64,000 bases of DNA from Rhizobium lusitanum. Its GTDB lineage: Bacteria > Pseudomonadota > Alphaproteobacteria > Rhizobiales > Rhizobiaceae. The notes beneath the pieces were generated by a model. That model made no database searches. It worked only from the letters and a program-made list of their open reading frames with translations, and had not been told where the DNA came from. How positions within the stretch are numbered: the first letter of the stretch is position 1; the number at the start of each line of letters is the position of its first letter. The translations under genes and the position numbers were made by a program. Location of the stretch: positions 186,001 to 250,000 of the forward strand of contig NZ_CP050304.1 in NCBI RefSeq assembly GCF_014189535.1, written 5' to 3'. Positions 35,640 to 44,870 of this stretch are shown here, one piece after another.

Positions 35640-35700
35640 GTGAGGATTGCGGTTATAGGAGGCGGTCTGACAGCAGTCGCCTTGCTCGAAAGTTTTTGCC
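35640..35700 (+). pseudogene. Truncated FAD/NAD(P)-binding protein start
   Basis: From GTG 35640 (GGGAG ~10 bases upstream) the sequence reads VRIAVIGGGLTAVALLESF, a typical dinucleotide-binding beta-alpha-beta start with GxGxxx-type glycines. After about 19 residues the family resemblance ends. It looks like the 5' stub of an oxidoreductase gene whose body has been lost. The open frame runs on to 35810 but without recognisable content. Confidence 0.5.
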
Positions 35701-35777
35701 ACTCGCGCGACATCATCAGGCCGGTGATGATTGTCACTTCCGTCTTTTCGCGTCTTGAATTGGATCTTCGGCGCCAT
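35691..35777 (-). pseudogene. Possible small gene or gene stub with strong ribosome site
   Basis: ATG 35777 is preceded by CAGGAGAACCACC, a strong ribosome site. The beginning MAPKIQFKTRKDGSDNHH is basic and plausible, but no family is recognised. The open frame continues to 35562, and its last part is antisense to the FAD-domain stub, so the true product is probably truncated. It could alternatively be an intact 71-residue hypothetical protein. Confidence 0.3.
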
Positions 35778-35904
35778 GGTGGTTCTCCTGAAAGGAAGAT
35801 GGTCCTTTGAGTCAACTCTGACAACTTAAGCAACCGTACTCACGGATTGACGGCGTTACGACGGCTAACCCTGAATTCGAAACCCCATAAGACACGGCAA
35901 ATCC

Positions 35905-36411
35905 TCATTCACTCAGTCGCCGGATCATGATGACGTCATCGATTTCCCTGTCACCGTCCACCAGTCCGCCGGGGATCCGGCCGAACTCGATAAATCCATG
36001 GCGCTGATAGAAGCGCAATGCAGCAGCATTCTCGGCGTTGACCGTAAGCTCCATTTGGAGAATCCCTAGGTGTCTCGCATAATCCGAGATCATGTCCAGA
36101 AGATCTACGGCAATTCCTGTTCCGCGTTCGCTCTTTCGAACGTAGACGCGGACAAGCACGGCGCGATGGGCCATCTTGTGCGGGCGGAAACGCACGAGCC
36201 CCATAATGCCGATGGGCTCGCCTTTGCTGAACGCGATAAAGACGGGATCATTCAGCCTTTGCCGCCATTCCTTTTCGGGAAGCATTTCCCAGTCCTCAAG
36301 TCGGCTTGCGAACGAAGCTGGTTCGCAACGAAGAGCCTCCAGCCGGATGCGCCGGAAAACATCGATCTCGTCAGAAGCAATTCGCCTGATCAATATTCGC
36401 TCTGCTCCCAT
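35905..36411 (-). CDS. GNAT-family N-acetyltransferase
   Basis: A 168-residue protein from ATG 36411, which has GGAG 8 bases upstream; ATG 36423 is an in-frame alternative. GNAT features: IRRIASDEIDVFRRIRLEAL at the start, VRVYVRKSERGTGIAVDLL (acetyl-CoA-binding loop with R-x-x-G-x-G/A variation) near residue 95, and NAENAAALRFYQRHGFIEFG near 135. The substrate is unknown. It follows the 478-residue gene on the same strand with a gap of ~125 bases, so it may be the last gene of the traA-linked unit. Confidence 0.85.
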   Translation of the reverse strand: MGAERILIRRIASDEIDVFRRIRLEALRCEPASFASRLEDWEMLPEKEWRQRLNDPVFIAFSKGEPIGIMGLVRFRPHKMAHRAVLVRVYVRKSERGTGIAVDLLDMISDYARHLGILQMELTVNAENAAALRFYQRHGFIEFGRIPGGLVDGDREIDDVIMIRRLSE

Positions 36412-36536
36412 GACGGACTCCATAAAAGCGAAACGCCTGCTCTGGAAGGGATTTCGAATCCAATCGACCATTCGCTGCGGGGAGAGGAACTCTCTTTCCG
36501 GGGCCCAGTGGATCGCCCCGCCCGCCGCTGCTAGGG

Positions 36537-37973
36537 CTATACCCACTGCCACTCCGCGGAGACAGGATGAATGGCTTCAGCCTCGATATGCGCCGATAGG
36601 TCCGCCCAGATCGGATCGCTGGTAAAACTGACAAGATCGCCGGCGGCCTCCGCGAGAGAGGAGGCGCCATATCGGACAGCCACCTCCATCGCTACCCCGT
36701 TCTCTTCGATCGCCATGAACGGTGAGCCCTGCTTTGGGCGCAGGACCCGGTGTCCCCACATCCCGGGCCGCTCGTCCGCACGCAAAGCATCAAGCAGATC
36801 GTGATCGTGATCGTGATCGTGATCGTGATCGTGATCGTCCGAGGATTCGAGTGCGATGGCAACAAGATACCGCATGAGGGGATAGTAGACGGTCTGCCGG
36901 CATCCGCCGAGAACACGAACGCCCGGCAGGATCGACATCACCAGAAACGTTAGCAGCAGATTCGGCACCAATTTGCGCTGGCGCAGTGAGGCCGCGATGC
37001 TTCCAGGGTCAAACCTCACCTTACGGAACGAAGAGGATCCGCCTGAAAGAACGCCGTCCTGCAAACGCAGGGGAAATAACCTGCCATCCTCCAGGCCCCA
37101 AAAAAAATCGGTTGTTTGACGTATCCATCCTGTCCAGGGTCCGGTATTGAGCCGCTCCATGGTACGCAATATGCTTTCCGCAAACAGGCCGTCTCCGACA
37201 AAACGGGACGAGAGCCACGATGTCGGATCCTCGAAATGTTCCGCGACGAGATCGGCAACATCGATGTCGTCAAATTGCAGCAGCCGTAGAGACGGCGGAA
37301 ACGATCTTCGCCATAGGACCTGATTGGCGGCTTTGATCGCTTCGGCAGCCGACGGGAAGTCCTTGTCCGGCAAAATAGCTTTGAGCAGTTCAGCCGCGGC
37401 ATTGGCAGGTTCGCCGCCATTTTGTCCCGCCAGCGTGAAGCGATAAGGCCCATTGAGGCCACAAATACTGTAAGGATCCATCCGGCTTCGCGACAGGCCG
37501 AACACGTTCACCACCTCGCCGCCAAGCGAAAGCCATCCGGGGCCCTTTTTCGACTTCTCTATGAACTTCACCGTCGAAGAGCTGTAGCAGATGTGCCACC
37601 GCTGGGCATGGGCGGTGAGACCGAGTGCGCTGAATAGGTGTGTGTAGAAAGCATCGGGCTCGATCAGCAAATGACAGTGAGGACCTGTCTGTATGACCGG
37701 CGATGCAGCTATTTGCCGGCCTGCTTCCTCTGCATCGTCCTGACTGGCCCCTGACCTCAACGCGATACGAACGACAAATGTCCGAAGCCGAATCATCGCG
37801 TCGTCGCGAACCGAACATCGGCCGCGGCGGCCTTCTGCGTAAACTGCAGATGCGTAGTCCTTGAGCGGAAGCGCCCAGAATCGGGCAAGGTTGGGCATAA
37901 GAGAAGACAACGCCTGTCTTACATCCTCCGCAGCACTTTGACCGCTCGTGGCACTCGACAGCTCTTTGCTCAT
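36537..37973 (-). CDS. Hypothetical protein, 478 aa, with Asp-His repeat
   Basis: I do not recognise this protein. The start at ATG 37973 lies 31 bases after the methyltransferase-like gene stop. It is soluble-looking, with a Trp/Phe-rich centre (TGPWTGWIRQTTDFFWGL). Residues ~380-393 form DDHDHDHDHDHDHD, encoded by a perfect hexanucleotide repeat; such a run can bind Zn, Ni or Co. A CHLLIEP and QRWHICYSSSTVKF pair near 115-145 might belong to an enzymatic core. It seems to work with the methyltransferase-like protein, since the two genes are adjacent and both are linked to traA. Confidence 0.6.
   Translation of the reverse strand: MSKELSSATSGQSAAEDVRQALSSLMPNLARFWALPLKDYASAVYAEGRRGRCSVRDDAMIRLRTFVVRIALRSGASQDDAEEAGRQIAASPVIQTGPHCHLLIEPDAFYTHLFSALGLTAHAQRWHICYSSSTVKFIEKSKKGPGWLSLGGEVVNVFGLSRSRMDPYSICGLNGPYRFTLAGQNGGEPANAAAELLKAILPDKDFPSAAEAIKAANQVLWRRSFPPSLRLLQFDDIDVADLVAEHFEDPTSWLSSRFVGDGLFAESILRTMERLNTGPWTGWIRQTTDFFWGLEDGRLFPLRLQDGVLSGGSSSFRKVRFDPGSIAASLRQRKLVPNLLLTFLVMSILPGVRVLGGCRQTVYYPLMRYLVAIALESSDDHDHDHDHDHDHDLLDALRADERPGMWGHRVLRPKQGSPFMAIEENGVAMEVAVRYGASSLAEAAGDLVSFTSDPIWADLSAHIEAEAIHPVSAEWQWV
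36797..36838. repeat. Seven perfect GATCGT hexanucleotide repeats
   Basis: Seven head-to-tail copies of GATCGT inside the 478-residue gene encode alternating Asp-His on the minus strand. Because the unit is six bases, gain or loss of units keeps the frame and changes only the length of the Asp-His tract. Each unit also contains a GATC site. Confidence 0.9.
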
Positions 37974-38004
37974 TTTTGCTGATCCCGCATGAGGAAGCGA
38001 CCGC

Positions 38005-38889
38005 TCAGCTTTCGCTGCTAATCGACTGCGGCGGCCGCCATGCCCAGTCTGCTTGCATCGGATTTTTCTCGTCATTCACGAGGATGTGCGGCACCTGCTC
38101 GTGGCAAAACTCTGGCGGTATCGCCGGTTTCACCATCGAAGTGACAAAGTCTTGCAGCGAATTCAAGGAATTGGATGAGACGATCGTGTAGAAATTCCCG
38201 CTATTCCACGTGACGACGGCATACCGGAAGTACGATTGGAGAGCCAATCGCGATGTCTCCAGGTCGACCTGGAAGTCGAACATCGTATCCAGAACGCCAC
38301 GCCTTTTATCTACAATCTGCCTCGGTGTAAAAAACCGCGATTTGAACACCTCGTCCTTTTGGCGCTCTCGTTCAAGATAGGCCTCGGTGTTTCCGTGGGC
38401 GAGCTTTTGCACCTGAACCAACACGCCATCGGGCCGGACGCGGGGCGCTATGAAGCCGGTTTGATTGTCCCTGTCACGCCCGTACATCTGAAAAGTCGTG
38501 TCTTCGAGCAGGACATCATATCCGTCCCGGAAAGGCTGAAGCGTTTCATCTGCCGCATAGCGCTCATCGTCCAGTTCGAAGAACGGCCCGTGGTAAAACT
38601 GCGCATCGTCGCTGCCTCTTCGGGCGAAAAAGCAGACACGGTTGCCGTCCGTGGGACTGCAATTGAGGGTTTTCAGGCGCCCATCACCGAGCTTAGCCAG
38701 CGCTCTCGTAAGGGTGCCGGCGCCGGCTCCCAGTGTGTAGATCGTCGCAGCACGTCCGTGGCGCGCCCACGTCTTCTCCGCAAACGAGAAGATGGCGGCG
38801 CCCAGGCGACACTCCTCCTCCAGCCGATAGGGAATGCTTGCAAAATAGTGGCTATCGAAATGCCCCCACAGACGCCGGTGCGTACTCAT
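38005..38889 (-). CDS. SAM-dependent methyltransferase-like protein
   Basis: A 294-residue protein whose ATG (38889) overlaps the traA stop (ATGA). Motif I of class I methyltransferases is visible near residue 52 (IYTLGAGAGTLTRAL). A second strand motif YDVLLEDTTFQMYG is near 125 and GVLVQVQKL near 155. Downstream are a charged helix (YLERERQKDEVFKSRFFTPRQI) and a Phe/Tyr-rich C-terminal domain. The acidic residue expected after the second strand is not obvious, so the substrate and even activity are open. Translational coupling to traA means that it should be made when conjugation genes are on. Confidence 0.7.
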   Translation of the reverse strand: MSTHRRLWGHFDSHYFASIPYRLEEECRLGAAIFSFAEKTWARHGRAATIYTLGAGAGTLTRALAKLGDGRLKTLNCSPTDGNRVCFFARRGSDDAQFYHGPFFELDDERYAADETLQPFRDGYDVLLEDTTFQMYGRDRDNQTGFIAPRVRPDGVLVQVQKLAHGNTEAYLERERQKDEVFKSRFFTPRQIVDKRRGVLDTMFDFQVDLETSRLALQSYFRYAVVTWNSGNFYTIVSSNSLNSLQDFVTSMVKPAIPPEFCHEQVPHILVNDEKNPMQADWAWRPPQSISSES

Positions 38890-41800
38890 TGCTTGATCAC
38901 CGGCGTCTGACGCTGAGCGAGCTTCAAGTCTTCTACCTGCTTCAGCGATGCCACCGCGCGCTCATGAGCCGATAACTGCTGAACTGTGCGCATCACCGGC
39001 CAGGCTTCTTTCAGCCGCTCCTTCTCCTGAGGTGCCAGTCCCTCTGAGAGCTTGTCGAACAGCTGGCCGTTGGGATTGCGTGCGGCATTCGTCAGCAGGG
39101 TCCGCTCACCGAACCGTTCGGATACCGCCTTGCCAAAATCATCGATCTCGGCCTTGGCTTCGCGGTTGCTAAGGGCGTATCCCATCGCTGCGAGAAGATC
39201 GTTGCGGTCGATTGCGTCGCGCACCCGTTCCAGCACGCTCTGCGCCGTAGGCGACAGCGCCGGGATATCGATCGCGACGCGCTGGCGCTGTGTCTTCTCC
39301 TCACTCTCGAGCCGCTGCACGGCGACTTCGCGTATCCGCAGATAGGTTTCGATGTCGCGTTTCAGTGCCGGCACGTTGACCTCGGCGACGCGGCGGGCCT
39401 CGCGATCAGACTTGCTGGAGAGAACCCCGGTCTTGCCCTTGAGCGGGCCGATCGACGACGGATCCGCGGCAAGCTTGTTCAGCGTCTGCGACGCAACTTG
39501 GCTGTCGGCAAGGACCGCGTCGAAGTTCATCGCCCGGAAGGCGGTCTCCGGATCGGCGAACACATAGCGGAACCGCGTCGAGACCTCTTCCCACTGCTTC
39601 TTCACAGCGGGATCGTCCGAAGCTTTCCGGTCGACGGCGTCGCTCATCGCTACTGGGAACAGTTTTACGCCTGGCACCATCGGGCGGGTCTCCTTGTTCG
39701 TTTGAGTTTTTGGGGTCTGCAACAGGCCGAGGCGTTCGCCGGCTGCTCGAAGGCGAACTGCAAGATCAGCAAGTTTCGAGCCCTGGCGCAGCGTCCAGTC
39801 AAGCCGGTCGCGCAGCAGGGTCCGGGCGACATGGACGACGTGCAGCCCACGGTTTTCGGCAAAGGCGAGCGCCGGGCGGTAGAGGCCGCCTCGCTCGTAG
39901 TCGAGCGTGGTCTCCTTGGCATTCCTGCGCGACAGGATCTCCGTCAGACCGCCTGCCTTGGCAAAGGAACGACGGCCATAATAGAGTGCCAAGTCCTCGC
40001 GATGGCGGGTCATCGCGACATAGGTCAGATGGCGATCCAGCGAGAGGGACGCGAGTACCTTCACCCTGTCGACGGTGGCGCCCTGGCTTTTGTGGACCGT
40101 GGTCGCATAGCCATAATCGAGATCGTTGTAGAAGCGCTGCTCGACCGACACCTGGCGACACTGATCGCCCTCGCCGATCACGACAGAAATGCGGTTCGGC
40201 GCTGCCTCGACGACACGGCCGATCATACCGTTCTTAACGCCGAGCGAACCTTCGTTCTTGAGGAAGACGATCTGGTCGCCAGCGTCGAAATGGCGGATAC
40301 CGTCGGCAGTCCTGAAGGAATGCCCCTCACTGAGAATGCCTCGCTCGACCAGCTTCTCGCGCGCCATGACATTGAGCATGCGAACGTCGCGGCGCAGATG
40401 CGCGAGCATCAGCATGGATTTTGATGGATCGTAGTCGCGGTTCCAGTCGGCGACCAGGTGTTCGACGGCCTGAGCTTTCAGCTCCGAGCCAAGCACCTTG
40501 CCCTCTGAACGATAAGTGATGAGCGCTTCGCCAACGCGGCCGCGTGCCAGGTCGAGCGAGGCTTTGCGCATCCAGTCCTCGCGCTGGCGATAGATGGTTT
40601 CGAGTTCGGCATATCCGACACGATCGGCAATGGCGCGAAACGCGGCACCCGCTTCGATCGGTTGGAGCTGCTCGGGATCGCCCACAAGCACGAGCTTGGC
40701 GCCTGATCTGACGACGGCCTCGATGAAGCCGGCCATCTGCCTCGAGGCGACCATGCCGGCCTCGTCCATGACGAAGACGGTGTTTGCGTCCAGCGTGTCG
40801 CGGCCTCGCTTCCAGCGCAGCTCCCATGACGTGAGCGTGCGGCTCTGAATGCCGGCCTCTCTCTCCAGTCCCTCTGCCGCCTTACCGGCAAGAGCTCCAC
40901 CGACGACACGGTATCCGGCGAGTTCCCAAGCTTCTCGGGCAGCTTTCATCATCGTGGTCTTGCCCGCACCGGCCCGACCGACGACAGCGGCGATGCGCGC
41001 CGGACCTGCGACATGTTCGATCGCTACTCGCTGTTCAGCCGAAAGGCGGGCATGGCGCGCGAACGTGGCCTCCAGGACCGGCTCAGATACACCATGCGTT
41101 TTCCGCTCGGAGAGCCAGAGCGAGCGCCTTGCCATCTCCGCTTCGAGCCGGATTAGCTCTCGCGTCGTGTACCGCGCCGGCAGCCTCTGGCCGGTCGCGA
41201 ACTCGATCGTGTCGCGCTGCAGACGCAGGATTTCCGGGCTTTGGAGAATGCACGCCAGAAGCTGCTGGAAGATGCCCTGATCATCGATATAGCGATGCAG
41301 CACCTTGGCCACGTCGCGTTCATCGAAGACGCTCTTCTCACGGGAGACGAGATCGAGCACGATCTCCGGGCGCGCCTGAATGCGCCGCAGGTTGTCGGCC
41401 TTGCGCTCCTCCTGCAGGTCGAGCCGCTCCAGCGAAGGACGCTCCCCTTCCACCACGGCTTTCCGCTCGATCGCCTTGGCGCCAACGCCGAGATGGATGG
41501 TCGGTCGGAGCTCGATACCCTGCTTCTCATAGGACCGGCCGTCGACCTGTAGCGCGACCCCGTTCAGCGCCAGATGATGGTTCTGACGTTCGAACCAGGC
41601 GTCGCGAAACGCATTGAAGTCCTTGCTGTCGCCAGCCCATAGCTCGTAGACGATTTTGCCGGCGGTGTTTCGCAGCGGCTGCCCGTCCTCGCCGACGACC
41701 GCAACCTTCTTTGGCCCAAAGCCGCCCTCGGCCAGCGGCCGCAGCGTCGTCATCAGATGGATGTGCGGATTGCCTGGATTGTCGTGGTAGACCCAGTCGG

Positions 41801-42188
41801 CCACCATGCCTTTCGACAGGATGTGCATTTCCACGAAGTCCCGGACGAGCGCGACGTTCTGTTTGTGCGTGAGTTCAAGCGGCAGAGCAATGGTCACGTC
41901 CTTGGCAAGCTGGGCATCTATCCGTTTCTCGAAGGCCTCGACCCTGTTCCAGAAGGCCTCCGAAGCTCCGGACACCGAACGGTCGGCGATCAGCTTCCGT
42001 GCCCATTGCGGCGCATCTGCAGGAAGCACGAACTCCTCGTGCAGCAAGCCCTCCTTCCGGGAGTAGTCGATGGTGCGCGCTTCACGCTCGTAGTCCATCT
42101 TCGCGCAGTGCCGGTAAGCCGCCGACAGCACCGCGCTGCGGCCGTCGCCGCGGCTGACGATGCTGACTGAGAAGTGGGTGATGGCCAC
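38886..42188 (-). CDS. traA: TraA, Ti-type conjugative relaxase-helicase
   Basis: A 1100-residue protein with the MobA/MobL-type relaxase domain first (~1-240): the start AITHFSVSIVSRGDGRSAV, a catalytic-type Tyr in SAAYRHC, and the metal-binding HDNPGNPHIHL near 135. A RecD/TraI-type helicase follows, with VGRAGAGKTT near 400, VFVMDEAGMV and VTTVHKSQG-type motifs (YATTVHKSQGATVD). It nicks oriT, immediately upstream of its start, and unwinds the transferred strand. The gene is divergent from traCDG with the tra box between them, as on Ti plasmids. Unlike Ti plasmids, traF and traB do not follow; two unrelated genes are coupled downstream instead. Confidence 0.96.
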   Translation of the reverse strand: MAITHFSVSIVSRGDGRSAVLSAAYRHCAKMDYEREARTIDYSRKEGLLHEEFVLPADAPQWARKLIADRSVSGASEAFWNRVEAFEKRIDAQLAKDVTIALPLELTHKQNVALVRDFVEMHILSKGMVADWVYHDNPGNPHIHLMTTLRPLAEGGFGPKKVAVVGEDGQPLRNTAGKIVYELWAGDSKDFNAFRDAWFERQNHHLALNGVALQVDGRSYEKQGIELRPTIHLGVGAKAIERKAVVEGERPSLERLDLQEERKADNLRRIQARPEIVLDLVSREKSVFDERDVAKVLHRYIDDQGIFQQLLACILQSPEILRLQRDTIEFATGQRLPARYTTRELIRLEAEMARRSLWLSERKTHGVSEPVLEATFARHARLSAEQRVAIEHVAGPARIAAVVGRAGAGKTTMMKAAREAWELAGYRVVGGALAGKAAEGLEREAGIQSRTLTSWELRWKRGRDTLDANTVFVMDEAGMVASRQMAGFIEAVVRSGAKLVLVGDPEQLQPIEAGAAFRAIADRVGYAELETIYRQREDWMRKASLDLARGRVGEALITYRSEGKVLGSELKAQAVEHLVADWNRDYDPSKSMLMLAHLRRDVRMLNVMAREKLVERGILSEGHSFRTADGIRHFDAGDQIVFLKNEGSLGVKNGMIGRVVEAAPNRISVVIGEGDQCRQVSVEQRFYNDLDYGYATTVHKSQGATVDRVKVLASLSLDRHLTYVAMTRHREDLALYYGRRSFAKAGGLTEILSRRNAKETTLDYERGGLYRPALAFAENRGLHVVHVARTLLRDRLDWTLRQGSKLADLAVRLRAAGERLGLLQTPKTQTNKETRPMVPGVKLFPVAMSDAVDRKASDDPAVKKQWEEVSTRFRYVFADPETAFRAMNFDAVLADSQVASQTLNKLAADPSSIGPLKGKTGVLSSKSDREARRVAEVNVPALKRDIETYLRIREVAVQRLESEEKTQRQRVAIDIPALSPTAQSVLERVRDAIDRNDLLAAMGYALSNREAKAEIDDFGKAVSERFGERTLLTNAARNPNGQLFDKLSEGLAPQEKERLKEAWPVMRTVQQLSAHERAVASLKQVEDLKLAQRQTPVIKQ

Positions 42189-42250
42189 GGCGGTGAAACT
42201 CCCGAAGTTGAACCTCGATCGTTGGGAGCGGCGGCCGTCTAAAGCCTCTG

Positions 42251-42290
42251 AGCACGCGTCGCATCAGCGACGTATAATTGCGCCCTTGGA
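42251..42290. other. oriT: Origin of transfer (oriT), Ti/IncQ type
   Basis: An inverted repeat CGTCGC-ATCA-GCGACG (42257-42272) is followed by TATAATTGCGCCCTTGG. The ATTGCGCCCT core is the nick-region consensus shared by Ti-plasmid and RSF1010/IncQ-type oriTs. It lies between the divergent traA and traC, exactly where the Ti oriT lies. The relaxase TraA should cut in or beside this core. Confidence 0.88.
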
Positions 42291-42340
42291 TCCGCTCCTT
42301 CGGAACGGCGGGATCATCCACGAAAGCATCGGCTTTGCCG

Positions 42341-42358
42341 ACGTGCAAATCTGCACGT
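42341..42358. promoter_or_regulatory. tra box (TraR binding site)
   Basis: ACGTGCAAATCTGCACGT is an 18-bp near-perfect dyad matching the Ti tra box consensus (ACGTGCAGATCTGCACGT) at 17 of 18 positions. It sits 74 bases before traC and 152 bases from the traA start, in the shared promoter region. TraR bound here would activate both operons, which ties this region to the traR gene at 6393. Confidence 0.93.
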
Positions 42359-42432
42359 TCCCTAGGACGCGCGTTTGCGGGAATCTTGCAGCCATACACA
42401 CGCCGCAAAGAGTTCAAGGGAAGACAACCGGA

Positions 42433-42729
42433 ATGAAAAAACCCTCATCGAAAATCCGTGAAGAAATCGCCCGGCTGCAGGACCAGCTGAAGCAGGCCGA
42501 AACCCGGGAAGCCGAGCGGATTGGCCGGATCGCGCTAAGGGCAGGCATTGGCGACATCGACACTGACGAGGCCACACTTCAGGTGGCGTTCGAGGACATT
42601 GCCGGGCAGTTTCGAGGAGGCAAGAGACAGGCAACGGTCAAGAAAAATCCCGGAGACGCCAGGGCGACCAGCGAAACCTCGGCAGCGCTCGCATCTGGCG
42701 CGGCTGCGGGCAACGGTAGCGAGGCTTGA
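42433..42729 (+). CDS. traC: TraC conjugal transfer protein
   Basis: From ATG 42433 (AAGGGA upstream) the protein has 98 residues. The opening [20 protein letters not shown] and [16 protein letters not shown] are almost those of Ti-plasmid TraC, a relaxosome accessory protein. The N-terminal half is a coiled coil and the tail is Ala/Gly/Ser-rich. The longer frame from 42160 runs through oriT and the tra box, so it is not the start. First gene of the TraR-controlled traCDG operon. Confidence 0.94.
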   Translation: MKKPSSKIREEIARLQDQLKQAETREAERIGRIALRAGIGDIDTDEATLQVAFEDIAGQFRGGKRQATVKKNPGDARATSETSAALASGAAAGNGSEA

Positions 42730-42733
42730 GCGG

Positions 42734-42949
42734 ATGCGGCGGAGCTCATCGACCGACGTCCGCAGACAAGACACGCGCGAGAAAATCCAACTGGGCGGCC
42801 TGATCGTCAAGGCTGGCCTGCGCTACGAGAAGCGGGCGCTGCTGCTAGGCTTGCTGATAGACGCAGGTCTTCGCATCCAGGCGGACGATGCCGAGCGGGT
42901 GCGCCTGACCGCGATCGGCGCGGGGGCCTTTGGTCGTGACGGTGAATAG
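42734..42949 (+). CDS. traD: TraD conjugal transfer protein
   Basis: A 71-residue protein. [20 protein letters not shown] and [13 protein letters not shown] are highly conserved in Ti-plasmid TraD, a small relaxosome accessory protein distinct from the F-plasmid coupling protein of the same name. ATG 42734 follows the traC stop by 4 bases, and its 3' end overlaps traG. Confidence 0.93.
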   Translation: MRRSSSTDVRRQDTREKIQLGGLIVKAGLRYEKRALLLGLLIDAGLRIQADDAERVRLTAIGAGAFGRDGE

Positions 42950-44870
42950 GCTTCTCCTCACCCTCTTGCCAGTGATCATCATGGTCGCAGTCACCGTCCT
43001 CATGTCGGGCGTTGAGCTTTGGCTGGCTGCGTTCGGCAAGACGGCGCAGGCAAAGCTGATGCTCGGGCGCATCGGGCTTGTCCTGCCCTATGTGACGGCG
43101 GCAGCGTTCGGCGTGATCTTCCTGTTTGCCGCCAATGGTGCGGCGAACATCAAGGCGGCGGGATGGGGCGTTGTCAGCGGATGCGCTGCGACGATCTTGA
43201 TCGCGGTCCTTCGCGAGGCAATCCGCCTTGCCGGCATCGCCAGCCTCGTCCCATCAGACCAATCGGTCCTGACCTATGGGGATCCATCAACTATGTTCGG
43301 CGCGGCCACCGTATTCCTCGCCGGCATCTTTGCAACGCGCGTCGGGCTTCGCGGCAATGCCGCTTTTGCGGAAGCAACGCCCCGTCGCATCCGCGGCAAG
43401 CGTGCCGTCCATGGCGAGGCCGACTGGATGAGCATGGTTGAGTCCGCAAAGCTCTTTCCGGATGCGGGTGGCATCGTCATCGGCGAGCGCTACCGAGTCG
43501 ACCGCGACAGTGTGTCGGGGATATCGTTTCGCGCCGATGCGAAGGACACATGGGGCGCGGGCGGCAAATCTCCGCTTCTGTGCTTCGATGGTTCGTTCGG
43601 CTCATCGCACGGCATCGTCTTTGCCGGCTCCGGCGGCTTCAAGACGACGTCGGTGACAATCCCGACTGCGCTCAAATGGGGCGGCGGGCTCGTCGTGCTC
43701 GATCCCTCGAGCGAGGTCGCGCCGATGGTCGTCGAGCACAGGCGAACGGCTGGCCGCAAGGTGATCGTGCTCGATCCCGCCAACCCTGCAATCGGATTTA
43801 ACGCACTCGACTGGATCGGCCGCTTCGGGGCTACCCGGGAAGAGGACATCGTCGCCGTTGCGACATGGATCATGACCGACAATGCTCGGGCTAGCTCGGC
43901 ACGCGACGACTTCTTCCGGGCTTCCGCCATGCAGCTTCTGACCGCGCTGATCGCCGACGTTTGCCTGTCCGGGCATACGGACGCAAAGGATCAGACGCTG
44001 CGCCGTGTCCGGGCGAACCTTTCCGAGCCGGAGCCAAAACTTCGCGAGCGGCTGACTCGGATCTACGAGCAGTCGGAATCCACCTTCGTACGCGAGAACG
44101 TCGCGGTCTTTGTCAATATGACGCCGGAGACGTTCAGCGGCGTTTACGCCAATGCGGTGAAGGAGACGCACTGGCTCTCCTACACGAATTATGCCGCCCT
44201 CGTCTCGGGCGACAGCTTCTCGACCGACGAACTGGCGACCGGCGTCACGGATATCTTCATTGCACTGGACCTCAAGGTGCTAGAAGCGCATCCGGGACTG
44301 GCGCGGGTGGTGATCGGCTCTTTCCTAAATGCGATCTACAATCGCAATGGCGAGGTAGCGGGGCGAACGCTGTTTCTGCTTGATGAGGTGGCACGTCTGG
44401 GCTACCTGCGCATCCTGGAAACGGCCCGTGACGCAGGACGCAAATATGGCATCAGCCTGGCGCTGATCTTCCAGTCGATCGGCCAGATGCGTGAGGCCTA
44501 TGGTGGCCGTGACGCCAGCTCCAAATGGTTCGAGTCCGCATCCTGGATCTCGTTTGCTGCGATCAACGACCCGGAAACGGCTGAGTACATTTCGAAGCGC
44601 TGCGGTGACACGACGGTCGAGATCGACCAGACAAACCGCTCTTCCGGAATGAAAGGATCATCGCGCTCGCGGTCAAAGCAACTCACGCGCCGTCCGCTGA
44701 TCCTGCCGCATGAGGTGATGCGCATGCGTGGCGATGAGCAGATCGTCTTTACGGCTGGCAATGCTCCGCTGCGCTGCGGTCGCGCTATCTGGTTCCGGCG
44801 CGAGGACATGAAGGCCTGTGTCGGGCAGAACAGATTTCACAAGGTCGGTAAGACGTCTGAAGCCGGTTGA
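42936..44870 (+). CDS. traG: TraG, type IV coupling protein (VirD4-like)
   Basis: A 644-residue protein from GTG 42936 (GGGGGC upstream; matches the TVNRLLL start of Ti TraG), with TTG 42930 as an alternative. N-terminal membrane helices (~5-30, 45-70, 75-95) precede the ATPase domain. Walker A is GSGGFKTTS near 230, an accepted variant in this group, and Walker B is LFLLDEVA near 478. It recruits the relaxase-DNA complex to the mating pore. The start lies inside traD, so the three genes are translationally linked. Confidence 0.95.
   Translation: MTVNRLLLTLLPVIIMVAVTVLMSGVELWLAAFGKTAQAKLMLGRIGLVLPYVTAAAFGVIFLFAANGAANIKAAGWGVVSGCAATILIAVLREAIRLAGIASLVPSDQSVLTYGDPSTMFGAATVFLAGIFATRVGLRGNAAFAEATPRRIRGKRAVHGEADWMSMVESAKLFPDAGGIVIGERYRVDRDSVSGISFRADAKDTWGAGGKSPLLCFDGSFGSSHGIVFAGSGGFKTTSVTIPTALKWGGGLVVLDPSSEVAPMVVEHRRTAGRKVIVLDPANPAIGFNALDWIGRFGATREEDIVAVATWIMTDNARASSARDDFFRASAMQLLTALIADVCLSGHTDAKDQTLRRVRANLSEPEPKLRERLTRIYEQSESTFVRENVAVFVNMTPETFSGVYANAVKETHWLSYTNYAALVSGDSFSTDELATGVTDIFIALDLKVLEAHPGLARVVIGSFLNAIYNRNGEVAGRTLFLLDEVARLGYLRILETARDAGRKYGISLALIFQSIGQMREAYGGRDASSKWFESASWISFAAINDPETAEYISKRCGDTTVEIDQTNRSSGMKGSSRSRSKQLTRRPLILPHEVMRMRGDEQIVFTAGNAPLRCGRAIWFRREDMKACVGQNRFHKVGKTSEAG

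Larger units (their letters stand above)
35466..35904. other. Junction region after the RiPP-like cluster
   Basis: About 440 bases without an intact gene. Two truncated gene beginnings face each other here (35640 plus and 35777 minus, listed separately), which suggests a deletion or recombination scar. No clear terminator was seen after the exporter gene, although one would be expected. Confidence 0.5.

Noticed and set aside
36797..36838. GATCGT repeats as a CRISPR or iteron array
   Set aside because: There are no spacers, the unit is 6 bases, and the array lies in frame inside an open reading frame.
40327..42066. Several plus- and minus-strand frames of 80-170 codons inside traA
   Set aside because: All overlap intact relaxase/helicase motifs of TraA and have no domain content.
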